Assembly: GCA_018716115.1 (NCBI GenBank)
Contig: DVKF01000009.1
Span: forward strand, 1 to 49,417
Length of the DNA: 49,417 nt
Source of the DNA: Candidatus Alloscybalousia intestinigallinarum
Lineage (GTDB): Bacteria > Bacillota_I > Bacilli_A > RF39 > UBA660
Direction of reading: 5' to 3'
Shown: positions 14,746 to 23,441 of the stretch, one piece after another
Numbering within the stretch: the first letter of the stretch is position 1
How the letters are laid out: every line of letters starts with the position of its first letter
Made by a program: the position numbers and the translations under genes
Notes under the pieces: model-generated
Databases searched by the model: none
Seen by the model: only the letters and a program-made list of their open reading frames with translations
Told to the model about the DNA's origin: nothing

Positions 14746-16035
14746 ATGAAAAAAGTAATTAAAAATGGAATCGTAATCACGATGGATATGAATCGTGCTA
14801 AATACGAAAACGTAGATATCGTGATTGAAGATCAATATATTTGTGATATATGCAAAAACTATACTGGTCAGTACGATGAATTAATCGATGCGACTGGAAA
14901 AATCGTAATGCCTGGTTTAATTAATGGTCATACCCATTTAGGAATGAGCATTTTTAGAGCAACCAATGACAACTTGAATTTACAAGATTGGTTAAACAAA
15001 AAAATTTGGCCGATCGAAGATAGAATGACCGATGATGATCTTTATTATACGACTTTATTATCTTGTATCGAAATGATTAAAACCGGAACAACAACCGCTA
15101 ATGATATGTATTTTGGTTGGCGGGGAAGTATTCGTGCTTTAAAAGAAACGAAGGTTAGGTGTATGTACTCTAGATGTCTAATGGGAAATGGGGATGAGGC
15201 ATCTATGGAAAGAATTCAAGACTTTATGGAACTTTATCAGAGTCACAAAGATTCCCCTCTTCTTACTTTTAGCTTGACACCACACGCAATGTATACTTGT
15301 AGTAAAGAATATTTAAAAAAGTGTAAACAATTGGCAGATGATTTACACTTACCAATCCACATGCATTTTTGTGAAAATAAAAGCGAGGTACAGGGAATTG
15401 AACAAGATTACCAAAAGTTACCCGTTGAAGCTTTAGAGGAACTTGGCTTTTTGGATAACCATTTGATTCTCGCACATGGCACTTTTATTTCCGAAAAGGA
15501 ACAAAAACTTTTAAGTGGAAAAGATGTTTCCATTGTAACTAATCCGATTAGTAATCTCAACTTAGGGTGTGGGATTGCAGATATTAGTAACTATAGGAAA
15601 CATGGGATTAATGTTTGTCTAGGTACAGATGGGCAAGGAAGTGGAAATAATCTTAACTTGTTTTACCATATGTCAGTTACTGACCAACTTCAAAAAGCAC
15701 TCTATCAAGATCCTACTGTTTTTAGTTCTTACGATGTTTTAAAGCTAGCTACCATAAACGGAGCGAAAGCGTTAGGATTAGAAGATAAAATCGGCTCAAT
15801 CGAAGTGGGAAAACTTGCGGATATTATCGTCCTCGATTATCAGGATATTGAAACTTATCCAACGGTTGATTTAATTACCCAGATCGTTCATAATACTGAG
15901 AGTAAGCACGTAGATACTACCATCATAAATGGAGAGATCTTAATGAAGAACCACCAATTACTTTTACCAATTAACGAAGAAGAGTTAAAAAAGAAAATCA
16001 CCTCGATTATCGAGCGTCTAGGCGAAGAAAGATGA
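14746..16035 (+). CDS. mtaD: S-adenosylhomocysteine / 5'-methylthioadenosine deaminase family amidohydrolase
   Basis: 429 residues, TRZ/ATZ-type amidohydrolase. The metal site is visible in order: GHTHLGMS (His62, His64), PIHMHFCEN, LILAHGTF and CLGTDGQGSGNN with the catalytic Asp. The composite N- and C-terminal beta-sandwich is present (GLINGHTH; GKLADIIVLD). Members deaminate SAH, methylthioadenosine or adenosine; a guanine or chlorinated-ring substrate cannot be excluded from sequence alone. The start is ATG 14746, six bases after GGAGG; the in-frame ATGs at 14728 and 14734 overlap the -10 box or the ribosome site. It overlaps the flavodoxin gene by four bases (ATGA). It recycles by-products of SAM use, to which MiaB and the methyltransferase at 34397 contribute. 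Confidence 0.85.
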   Translation: MKKVIKNGIVITMDMNRAKYENVDIVIEDQYICDICKNYTGQYDELIDATGKIVMPGLINGHTHLGMSIFRATNDNLNLQDWLNKKIWPIEDRMTDDDLYYTTLLSCIEMIKTGTTTANDMYFGWRGSIRALKETKVRCMYSRCLMGNGDEASMERIQDFMELYQSHKDSPLLTFSLTPHAMYTCSKEYLKKCKQLADDLHLPIHMHFCENKSEVQGIEQDYQKLPVEALEELGFLDNHLILAHGTFISEKEQKLLSGKDVSIVTNPISNLNLGCGIADISNYRKHGINVCLGTDGQGSGNNLNLFYHMSVTDQLQKALYQDPTVFSSYDVLKLATINGAKALGLEDKIGSIEVGKLADIIVLDYQDIETYPTVDLITQIVHNTESKHVDTTIINGEILMKNHQLLLPINEEELKKKITSIIERLGEER

Positions 16036-16550
16036 GAGTTGCCATTATTTATTCCAGCCATACTGGAAATACAAAATGTGTAGCATCCGCAATAAAAGAT
16101 GCCTTAAAAGATCAGGAAATTGTTTATTTTGGGAAAATTCCTAAAAATCTTTCTGATATTCACGCCGATCTTTATTTTATTGGTTCTTGGACGGATAAAG
16201 GTAATTCTTCTTCAGAAACAATTCAATTGATTCAAAAAATGAAAAAGGAAAAGATTGCCTATTTTGGTACTGCCGGATATGGTGGTAATCAGCATTATTA
16301 TGATCAATTATTCAAACGAATCCAAAGAGAAATAGACCCATCGAATCAAATACTTGGTTATTTTTTCTGTCAGGGAAAAATGCCTATACAAGTTAGAGAT
16401 CGATATATACAACTTCTTACTCAAAATCCTGAAGACGCTAACCTCAAGGTCAGTATCCATAACTTCGATGAAGCATTATCTCATCCTGATGAACATGATT
16501 TAGATCATGCCAAAGACTGGGCAAATGATATTATCTGTTCAATAAAATAA
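16032..16550 (+). CDS. Flavodoxin-family protein
   Basis: 172 residues. The N-terminal phosphate loop YSSHTGNTK binds the FMN phosphate; the later GSWTDKGN and YFGTAGYGG loops fit the isoalloxazine contacts of the flavodoxin-like fold. The C-terminal ~60 residues (NPEDANLK.., HPDEHDLDHAKDWANDI) extend the usual ~145-residue domain, as in the bilS/flavodoxin_5 type proteins of gut Firmicutes. It is likely an electron carrier. ATG overlaps the stop of the deaminase gene, so the pair is coupled; a shared pathway is not obvious. Confidence 0.8.
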   Translation: MRVAIIYSSHTGNTKCVASAIKDALKDQEIVYFGKIPKNLSDIHADLYFIGSWTDKGNSSSETIQLIQKMKKEKIAYFGTAGYGGNQHYYDQLFKRIQREIDPSNQILGYFFCQGKMPIQVRDRYIQLLTQNPEDANLKVSIHNFDEALSHPDEHDLDHAKDWANDIICSIK

Positions 16551-16565
16551 AAAACTTTCAAAGTA

Positions 16566-16605
16566 AAACCTATAAAGTTTTCGAGCTTTATAGGTTTATT
16601 TTTTA
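16566..16605 (+). terminator. Terminator between flavodoxin gene and galE
   Basis: Perfect 12-bp stem, AAACCTATAAAG (16566-16577) with CTTTATAGGTTT (16586-16597), 8-base loop, followed by ATTTTTTAT on the plus strand. The minus-strand U-run is weak but the hairpin may also end the polysaccharide operon; the galE stop codon (16598-16596) lies in its right arm. Confidence 0.8.
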
Positions 16606-17599
16606 TGATGAACAATATATTGATAGCTGTCTCTTACCATATCTTCTAGAGTTTTCGTACAAGTAAAATTTAATTCTTGTTTTGCATACAATGGATCAGC
16701 GTAACATTCCGCGATATCTCCTGATCTTCGCTCTACTATTTGGTATGGTATTTTTACATTATTTATTTTTTCGAAAGTATTTACAATTTCTAAGACACTG
16801 TATCCATGACCGGTTCCTAAATTATAACAATCTATTTGATTAGTTTTCATGATCTTTTCGATTGCTTTTATATGACCTCTGGCAAGATCTACTACATGAA
16901 TATAATCTCTTACTCCAGTTCCATCCTTTGTGTCATAATCATTTCCAAAAACATTTAGATGATCAAGTTCTTTCATTGCTACTTTCACAATGTAAGGCAT
17001 TAAGTTATTCGGAATTCCATTAGGATCTTCTCCTAATAAATAAGACGAATGAGCACCGATTGGATTGAAATAGCGAAGGATTGCTATACTCCAAGTAGGG
17101 TCCGATTTGTATAAATCTTTTAAAATGTACTCGATAAATAATTTGGTTGATCCATAAGGATTAGTAGTTGATAATGGGAAATCCTCTTTAATTGGTAACG
17201 ATGCAGGATTACCGTAAACTGTAGCACTTGAAGAAAATACTAGTTTTTTACAATTATACTTAGTCATTATCTCTAATAAATTTAATGTAGATACTAGATT
17301 GTTTTGATAATATAAAAGTGGTTTTTGTACTGACTCTCCTACTGCTTTTAATCCGGCAAAATGGATAACCGTATCGATTTTATTTTCCCAAATACTTGTT
17401 CTAAATCATTTTGATTACACAAGTCATACTGATAAAATTTAGGTCGTTTCCCAGTTATTTTTTCAATATTATCCAATACTTCTAATTTAGAATTGATTAA
17501 ATTATCAACAATAATTACCTCATAGTTATTTTCTAATAATTCCACTACTGTATGACTACCAATATAGCCCATACCACCGGCTACTAAAACAGTTTCCAT
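16596..17599 (-). pseudogene. galE: UDP-glucose 4-epimerase GalE with a single-base frameshift
   Basis: Read with one correction the product is ~334 residues, a normal GalE length. The N-terminus VLVAGGMGYIGSHTVVELL (NAD-binding GxxGxxG) ends in the first frame at DLEQVFGK. The other frame then continues KIDTVIHFAGLKAVGESV, and on through VFSSSATVYG (Ser), NPYGSTK (YxxxK catalytic pair) and DGTGVRDYIHVVDLA. Adding one C to the CCC at 17387-17389 (GGG on the coding strand) would give VFGENKIDTVIHF, restoring the reading frame exactly. Everything else is intact, so this is either a very recent loss or a homopolymer sequencing error. GalE supplies UDP-galactose, often for surface glycans. It is the last gene of the polysaccharide run, two bases after the GT2 gene, and has no good ribosome site of its own. 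Confidence 0.9.
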
Positions 17600-17601
17600 T
17601 T

Positions 17602-18375
17602 TTATTTTCTACTTTTATTATTTTTAGTTTTTGCTTTTAGCGCTTGCAAAAATATATTTATAGCACGTAATCCATTTACAAAGAACGGTAACTTTATTTT
17701 ATTTACCTTTAAAACTGTATAACTCTCTTTTAAACTTTTATAATATCCCTTAAAACCATTTGTACTTAATCCACCACTACGCATATACACAAGTACTTTA
17801 TTAATATATTGTATTTTTAGACTTTGGTCTTTCATCACTCTCAGCATAAAATCATAATCTGCCGCAATTCTAAATTTTTGATTATATAAGCCATGCTTTT
17901 TATAGACTTCTGTTTTCACATATAAAGTTGGATGTGGAGGATACCAACCGAATTTATAATTTCCCTTTTTAGGATCAAAAACCCGTATAACTTTATCTAA
18001 ATTTTCATCTTTTATTTCCAATTTTGAATATGTTGCGTCACATTTACTTTTTTGAAAAGTCTTAACTATAGTTTCTAATACATCATAAGAGGCCAAAACA
18101 TCATCAGAGTTAATAATTCCAATAATATCTCCTGTTGCCATTTTTATTCCCTTATTCATCGCATCATATAATCCTTCATCTGGTTCAGATATATATTTTA
18201 ATCTTTTATTAAATTTATCCTCATATGATTTAACTATCTTTAAGGTGTTATCCTTACTTTTTCCATCAATAATTAAATACTCGTAATTTTTATAAGTTTG
18301 CTTTAATACTGATTCTAAAGTGTCCTGAATTGTTGATTCAGAATTGTAGCAAACTGTTATTAATGTGATTTTCAT
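17602..18375 (-). CDS. GT2-family glycosyltransferase (WfgS/WcaE-like)
   Basis: 257 residues. GT-A fold with ITLITVCYNSESTIQDTLES, IIDGKSKDNT, SEPDEGLYDAMNKGI and IGIINSDDVL, the acidic metal-site motif. The phrase SEPDxGxYDAMNKG is typical of the WfgS/WcaE subgroup that adds sugars to O-antigen-type repeat units. No membrane helix. A GAGGT ribosome site precedes ATG 18375; the gene starts two bases after the SMR gene ends, inside the same operon. The sugar is unknown. Confidence 0.88.
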   Translation of the reverse strand: MKITLITVCYNSESTIQDTLESVLKQTYKNYEYLIIDGKSKDNTLKIVKSYEDKFNKRLKYISEPDEGLYDAMNKGIKMATGDIIGIINSDDVLASYDVLETIVKTFQKSKCDATYSKLEIKDENLDKVIRVFDPKKGNYKFGWYPPHPTLYVKTEVYKKHGLYNQKFRIAADYDFMLRVMKDQSLKIQYINKVLVYMRSGGLSTNGFKGYYKSLKESYTVLKVNKIKLPFFVNGLRAINIFLQALKAKTKNNKSRK

Positions 18376-18377
18376 AT

Positions 18378-18728
18378 TTACCTCTTACCTAATGCTAATA
18401 GTACAACTCCAATAATTATTAAAATAGCACCAACAATACTAACAATATTCACCTGCTCCTTAAAAAAGCAGATGCCAATTATCAATATTAAAAGTTGACA
18501 TATTCCTGTTGTTATCGGAACAATATAACTTAAATCAAAAGTAACTATTAATTTTTGCCATAGAAGAAAACTTCCAAGATAAGAAAGAAATCCTAATAAG
18601 GTTACAAATCCAATTTTGAAGTTTACACCATTAGTAAAACTTAACGACAATGAATTTCCTCCTAATTTCATTAAAAATATTCCCAAAGTGGTTAAGATAA
18701 TATAAACTACTGTTAAAATAATTTTCAT
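18378..18728 (-). CDS. EmrE/SMR-like four-helix membrane protein, probable lipid-linked sugar flippase subunit
   Basis: 116 residues with four membrane helices (about 2-20, 38-58, 66-87, 92-113), the small multidrug resistance/EamA half-unit size. The catalytic membrane Glu of drug-exporting EmrE (about residue 14, helix 1) is replaced: the first helix reads VVYIILTTLGIFLMK with no acidic residue. That argues for an ArnE/ArnF-like role, flipping a polyprenyl-phosphate sugar, over drug export. The context agrees: it overlaps the DUF2304 gene by four bases and lies in a cassette with a polyprenyl-phosphate glycosyltransferase. Confidence 0.75.
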   Translation of the reverse strand: MKIILTVVYIILTTLGIFLMKLGGNSLSLSFTNGVNFKIGFVTLLGFLSYLGSFLLWQKLIVTFDLSYIVPITTGICQLLILIIGICFFKEQVNIVSIVGAILIIIGVVLLALGKR

Positions 18729-19078
18729 TTACTTCTTTCCTTTCGTCTTAAATCTTCTAATTCATTTTCTAATATAGCAACATGCTGGGCTAATTCTATT
18801 ATTTTTTCTTGATGCTCAGCAATTTTCTTACTATTTCTAAAATTAATAAACAACAAAAAGACAATACATAATACAAATAATAAAGATGGTGGGTAAGCGA
18901 TATTTAAAAATTTAGCTATTTTATCAATGGAATAAGGAAAAATTGCTAGAATTAACATAACCAATGAAGCTGTTATCCACCAAAAACTTTCTTTAATTGA
19001 AAATTTCTTTTTTCTTACTTCATGAACTACATATAATATAACAAAAATTGCTAAGACTATAAAATATATATTTTTCAT
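18725..19078 (-). CDS. DUF2304 membrane protein
   Basis: 117 residues with three membrane helices (about 3-17, 32-48, 63-82), a WW-type motif (KESFWWITASLVML) and a C-terminal coiled coil (HQEKIIELAQHVAILENELE), which match DUF2304. These proteins are nearly always encoded next to DPM1-like GT2 enzymes and are thought to partner them at the membrane. Here the GT2 gene ends one base before its ATG, and the SMR gene overlaps its end by ATGA, so the three are translationally coupled. Confidence 0.8.
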   Translation of the reverse strand: MKNIYFIVLAIFVILYVVHEVRKKKFSIKESFWWITASLVMLILAIFPYSIDKIAKFLNIAYPPSLLFVLCIVFLLFINFRNSKKIAEHQEKIIELAQHVAILENELEDLRRKERSK

Positions 19079-19079
19079 G

Positions 19080-19802
19080 TTATCTTGCCCTCTTTCTTGG
19101 ATTTTGTATAATTATGAACACAATAGTATATAACATATTAATCATATATTTTATCGGTTTAATGATTCCACCATGCATACTCTCACCATTTTCGCGAAGC
19201 CTCATTTTAACTGGAATTTCTTCAATCTTATAACCTAGTATTAACATTTCAATCACTAAATTAGCATCAGGAAACTCTGGATAATTTCCCATTTGAGAGT
19301 ATCTTTCTATCACCTTTCTATTTAAGCATTGAAAGCCTGATAAAGGATCCGCTATTTTCTTTTTACATATTAATTTAATTATACTTGCAAAAAATTTTGT
19401 TCCAACTTTTCTAAAAAAAGGACAAGGATAGCCAGTATCTTTTAAGTATCTTGACCCAATTACAATATCGCTATCCGAACGTTTTATTTCTTCTAATAAT
19501 TTTATTGCCTCTTTTGCTATATGTTGTCCATCAGCATCAAATTGAATTACATAATCATAATTGTTCATATAGGCATATTTAATTCCTGTTTGTACAGCCA
19601 TTGCATATTTTAAATTAAAAATTCCAGTTATACATTTTACTCCGTTTTGTTCTACTATTTTTTTTGTATTATCCTTGGAACAATCATTAATTACTAAAAC
19701 ATCTGCAAAACTGGCATCTTTTTTTATTTCTTTTAGTACCTTCGCTATATTTTCTTCTTCGTTATATGCAGGTATTACAAATAGTACTTTGTCATTTTTC
19801 AT
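19080..19802 (-). CDS. DPM1-like GT2, polyprenyl-phosphate glycosyltransferase
   Basis: About 240 residues. GT-A domain with VLFVIPAYNEEENI, INDCSKDNT, IQFDADGQH (DxD) and SDIVIGSRYL, then DPLSGFQCLNRK, the dolichyl-phosphate mannosyl/glucosyl transferase pattern. One C-terminal hydrophobic segment (YMINMLYTIVFIIIQ) could touch the membrane. It likely loads a sugar onto undecaprenyl phosphate. ATG 19802, after GAGGTGATAGAT, is preferred over the in-frame ATG at 19826, which would include that site. Followed directly by DUF2304 and the SMR flippase-like gene, and preceded by a DUF2142 gene 70 bases upstream: together a make-flip-use cassette for a side-branch sugar. Confidence 0.87.
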   Translation of the reverse strand: MKNDKVLFVIPAYNEEENIAKVLKEIKKDASFADVLVINDCSKDNTKKIVEQNGVKCITGIFNLKYAMAVQTGIKYAYMNNYDYVIQFDADGQHIAKEAIKLLEEIKRSDSDIVIGSRYLKDTGYPCPFFRKVGTKFFASIIKLICKKKIADPLSGFQCLNRKVIERYSQMGNYPEFPDANLVIEMLILGYKIEEIPVKMRLRENGESMHGGIIKPIKYMINMLYTIVFIIIQNPRKRAR

Positions 19803-19872
19803 ATCTATCACCTCTGTTTTAAACATAGACTTATTATCTTAATAATATATAGATGTATAATAGCGTATATAA

Positions 19873-21273
19873 TTAAATCCAAAATCGTGTCATATTTACA
19901 ATTATGCTAATACTTAAGCAAACAATTGTTACTACTACCGAATAATTAAAATATGTTTTTGAAAAATCCATAAGCTTTTTCTTTTTAAAAAATAAATCCG
20001 TACTGCATAATAATGGTAATAAAATCAATAGTGGAAGAAAATATCTTCCTTGAACTCCCGTTATTTGATTTCCACCAACTTTACTGAAGACGTCTGCTGT
20101 CCAGAAAATATACATAGCTGTATACATACCAACAATTCCTACAATGAATATAGCTATTATCATCAGTTTTTGCTTAACAGAAATTTTTATATTTTCTGAA
20201 ATACCATCGGTTATAAAAGTGATTACTAAATTTATTAAAATAATGAAAATAAATAATGGAGGCAAATAGGTATCTAGTAGTCCAAAATTTCCAGTCATCC
20301 AATATAACTGTGTCCAAAATTGGTCTTTTAAATTCACAAGGAGAATTTTTAAATAAGATAATGGATGGGTTAATACATATATTAATTGATCTGACGACAA
20401 ACTTTCTTTAGAAGCAACTTCTAAGAACGTGTTAGGAATTTTTAAAATGATTGTTATTAAAATAATTATTATTCCTAATTTAAAATAAGTTTTCCACTTC
20501 TTATTATCTTTAAATTTTTCATTGGGGACAAAAATCAATAGTGCTAGTAATGGAGCATAAATTACTTTTATGTTTAAAAGAAGATATCCAATTATTGTAA
20601 ATACAATAAAAGCTTTATTATCAAATTTAGTTTTTTTGTTGTAGATTAAACTGAGTATCATGGCTATACTTAAAAGCGAAACAGAAATTAATAAACTATC
20701 ATAGCTTACCATACTTCCTAAAAATATAGACATGGGAATCAGTAAAATCGTAAACATACTTTTTTTAAAGGACGGGGTTATTTTTATTGCCAAATAGCCA
20801 ATGAATAAATATGCTAATAATGAAAAAAATCTAGCAAAATATAACATTAGTGCTGTGGATGGAGCTCCATTTACAAAAACTGGTGATAGGATTTTAGAAA
20901 AAAATATCCCTATTGCTGGAATAATATGAGCTAATGGCGTTGTATTTGAAGTAGATACTTCTACCAATGTTTTTTTTGAAAACTCACCAGGCAATAATTG
21001 ATCGTAGTAACAATCATGATAAGTATACTTCCATTCACGATTACTCATTGCTACTAGTTTTTCCTGAATATACTCTTGCATCGTATCTGGAATTTTTAAT
21101 CCTGCAATTGTCCCATTAGAATGTGGAAAAAATTCTCCTTCTGATATGGCATAGGCTTTTTTGAAATGACTATCTTCATCCGGAGACTGAAAGGGAGGAA
21201 TAATATATATAAATAAACAGCCAACTATAAATCCTATAATAATAAATAATTTCTCTATTGCTAATTTTTTCAT
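19873..21273 (-). CDS. DUF2142 polytopic membrane protein, probable GT-C glycosyltransferase
   Basis: 466 residues with about 11 membrane helices. The first external loop after helix 1 carries PPFQSPDEDSHFKKAYA, where the acidic PDE..H motif matches the active-site loop of GT-C enzymes and of DUF2142. Near the C-terminus GVQGRYFLPLL is the second DUF2142 hallmark. GT-C enzymes use polyprenyl-phosphate sugars on the outer face of the membrane. It starts one base after the tandem GT4 gene ends, after GAGGAATAAT, and precedes the GT2-DUF2304-SMR cassette, which would supply its donor. Confidence 0.82.
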   Translation of the reverse strand: MKKLAIEKLFIIIGFIVGCLFIYIIPPFQSPDEDSHFKKAYAISEGEFFPHSNGTIAGLKIPDTMQEYIQEKLVAMSNREWKYTYHDCYYDQLLPGEFSKKTLVEVSTSNTTPLAHIIPAIGIFFSKILSPVFVNGAPSTALMLYFARFFSLLAYLFIGYLAIKITPSFKKSMFTILLIPMSIFLGSMVSYDSLLISVSLLSIAMILSLIYNKKTKFDNKAFIVFTIIGYLLLNIKVIYAPLLALLIFVPNEKFKDNKKWKTYFKLGIIIILITIILKIPNTFLEVASKESLSSDQLIYVLTHPLSYLKILLVNLKDQFWTQLYWMTGNFGLLDTYLPPLFIFIILINLVITFITDGISENIKISVKQKLMIIAIFIVGIVGMYTAMYIFWTADVFSKVGGNQITGVQGRYFLPLLILLPLLCSTDLFFKKKKLMDFSKTYFNYSVVVTIVCLSISIIVNMTRFWI

Positions 21274-21274
21274 A

Positions 21275-23440
21275 TTATTCCTCAGTATATACTCCTATTA
21301 TTTCTTTTTCAATATTCTTCCAACTTCGATCTTTAGCGGTAGCTTGACCATTTTTGATTAATTTTTCTCTCAACTTTTTATCTTTTGTTATATTTTCTAT
21401 TTTTTGAATAGCCTCTTCGATACTTCCCCTCTGATAAAACAGACAGTTTTCTCCATCTTTTAAGTATTCCACATTGCCATCATTGGGAACCACAACACAT
21501 ATGCCACCGGTTGCCATCATTTCTAGTGGCGGGTAAGAAAAACTTTCTAATATACTTGATTTTATTAAAATATCTGCTTCTTGATAAACTTTGGCTACTT
21601 CATCATATGGAACACGGTGCATAAATTTATCTACATAATACCATTTTTTAGGGGTACCTTGATAAGACAAGAAATGAATTTCATATTTTTCTTTATCTAA
21701 TTTTTCTACTATTTTGAAGCTTTCATCTACATTTTTGTAATAATCGTCGCTATTTCCTTCAACTAAAATTTTAATTTTCTTGTCAAATTTTCTTTCTTTA
21801 TATGGGAATTGTTTCAAATTCAAACCATTTCTTATATAGGTGACTTTTCTTCCATAGTCTTCTTCTAGCCATTTTTGACACCATTTAGATATTGTAATGT
21901 ATTTGATATCATCATAACTATAAGTTGAATTAGCTATAATTCTTGAAGAATCCCCATATTTCATAAAATCGGTTTCAAAGTTTTGAACCAAATAAGCTTT
22001 GGTCAATACTTTTGAATACCCTCTAACGTACTCTAAAGTAGACCAAAGTGAAGCTACCATCATATCAATTTTAGCATCTACTCTACTAATAATATTAGAG
22101 ACTACTTCCGTTTCCCCATCTTGATTGATAATATTATCATCTACTTTATCTGAATTGATAATGAATACATTTACTCCCGTTTTTCTTAAAATACTACAAT
22201 GTTTTAAAATTACATTCACACCACCACTAATATTAGTAGTAGGCAATACAAAAGCGATTGTTTTAGGAAGTTTACTAGCAATAAACTTGGTCAATGGATA
22301 TCCGGTATAGGTTGTAATATTATTTTTAATTACACGAGAATAGGCTTCCTCTCCTACCTTTCTTCTTAGCTCTTTATTTACAATTAATTTGTCTAAAACA
22401 GAAAACCAATCCTTTTCATTTTTACAAAGGAAGCCATCTTTTCCATCTACAATCATTTCTTGAAAAGCTCCTACATCGGAAGCAACAGTAGGTACTTTAC
22501 ATAAAGCAGCTTCTACCCATTTATTTTCTGATTTTGCTCTATTGAACAAACTATCCTCTAAAGGTGCCAAATTTATATCAAGTGAGGCAATAATATCTGG
22601 TAATTTTTTCCATGACACAAAAGGCTCTTTGAGAATTCTTTCGGAGAATGGCTTTAGTTCTTCAGGAAGATCCAAAATTCCTGCTACTTTTAAATATGCA
22701 TGCTCATATTTTTTCATTATTTTAGTAATTGTAGGTAAAACGAGTTCAAAATCTGCATTATGAGTAATACTACCACTTAGATAACCAATTACTACTTTTG
22801 AATCATCCTTTACAATATTTTTAGTTGCTCGGATTGATAATTCTGTCATTTTTTCTGATGCTACATTTCGATTAACAAAAACTTCTTTTACATATTTTTT
22901 TAATTCATTGGCTAATGTTGGGGTAGTAGTAATTGCATAATCACATAGCTTTAAAGTTTCTCCCATCCTAGTTACACCATCATAATATAAGTCTAATTCT
23001 TCTTTAGACATATCATTTAGATGCTTTATTGTTTTCGTATATTGTTTATCGAACACTAAATCATCAATATCATAAAAAATTACTTTATTTTGTATCTTAG
23101 CTTTTGCAATAAAATCTTTTATAGTATCTGTAACTGGGCATCTAAAAAATACAAACGTTCTATAGTATTTTTCCATTTCTAAATCGAGTTTATCATAAAA
23201 AATAATATCTGCGGTATATCCATTTGCCAGTAATTGCTCAATTTGATGATCTATTCTATATCTAGTCGGATGAGGTAATGTACACCCATTTATAAATAAT
23301 ACGTCTTTATAACTTTTTTTGTGATTTACTGGATTTCTCTGACCCTTGATGTAGCGAAAAGATTTTTTAGCAAATTCTTTGACTCCCTCTTCGTTTATGG
23401 TCTCTTTAGATTTTTCTATTAAGTATTTGATATCTGGCAT
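21275..23440 (-). CDS. Tandem GT4 glycosyltransferase (two GT-B units in one protein)
   Basis: About 721 residues. The first unit (~40-380) starts VLFINGCTLPHPTRYRIDHQ and has VIGYLSGSITHNADFELV, LDINLAPLEDSLFNRAKSE and KWVEAALCKVPTVAS. The second (~395-720) has ISGGVNVILKHCSILRKTG, YITISKWCQKWLEEDYG, VEGNSDDYYKNVDESF and SILESFSYPPLEMMATGGI (E-x7-E). Fused glycosyltransferases often add two different sugars in sequence. Start ATG 23440, six bases after GAGGG; that site lies in the last codons of the preceding gene (stop at 23444-23442), and the ATG at 23467 is less likely. No membrane helix. Confidence 0.87.
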   Translation of the reverse strand: MPDIKYLIEKSKETINEEGVKEFAKKSFRYIKGQRNPVNHKKSYKDVLFINGCTLPHPTRYRIDHQIEQLLANGYTADIIFYDKLDLEMEKYYRTFVFFRCPVTDTIKDFIAKAKIQNKVIFYDIDDLVFDKQYTKTIKHLNDMSKEELDLYYDGVTRMGETLKLCDYAITTTPTLANELKKYVKEVFVNRNVASEKMTELSIRATKNIVKDDSKVVIGYLSGSITHNADFELVLPTITKIMKKYEHAYLKVAGILDLPEELKPFSERILKEPFVSWKKLPDIIASLDINLAPLEDSLFNRAKSENKWVEAALCKVPTVASDVGAFQEMIVDGKDGFLCKNEKDWFSVLDKLIVNKELRRKVGEEAYSRVIKNNITTYTGYPLTKFIASKLPKTIAFVLPTTNISGGVNVILKHCSILRKTGVNVFIINSDKVDDNIINQDGETEVVSNIISRVDAKIDMMVASLWSTLEYVRGYSKVLTKAYLVQNFETDFMKYGDSSRIIANSTYSYDDIKYITISKWCQKWLEEDYGRKVTYIRNGLNLKQFPYKERKFDKKIKILVEGNSDDYYKNVDESFKIVEKLDKEKYEIHFLSYQGTPKKWYYVDKFMHRVPYDEVAKVYQEADILIKSSILESFSYPPLEMMATGGICVVVPNDGNVEYLKDGENCLFYQRGSIEEAIQKIENITKDKKLREKLIKNGQATAKDRSWKNIEKEIIGVYTEE

Positions 23441-23441
23441 T

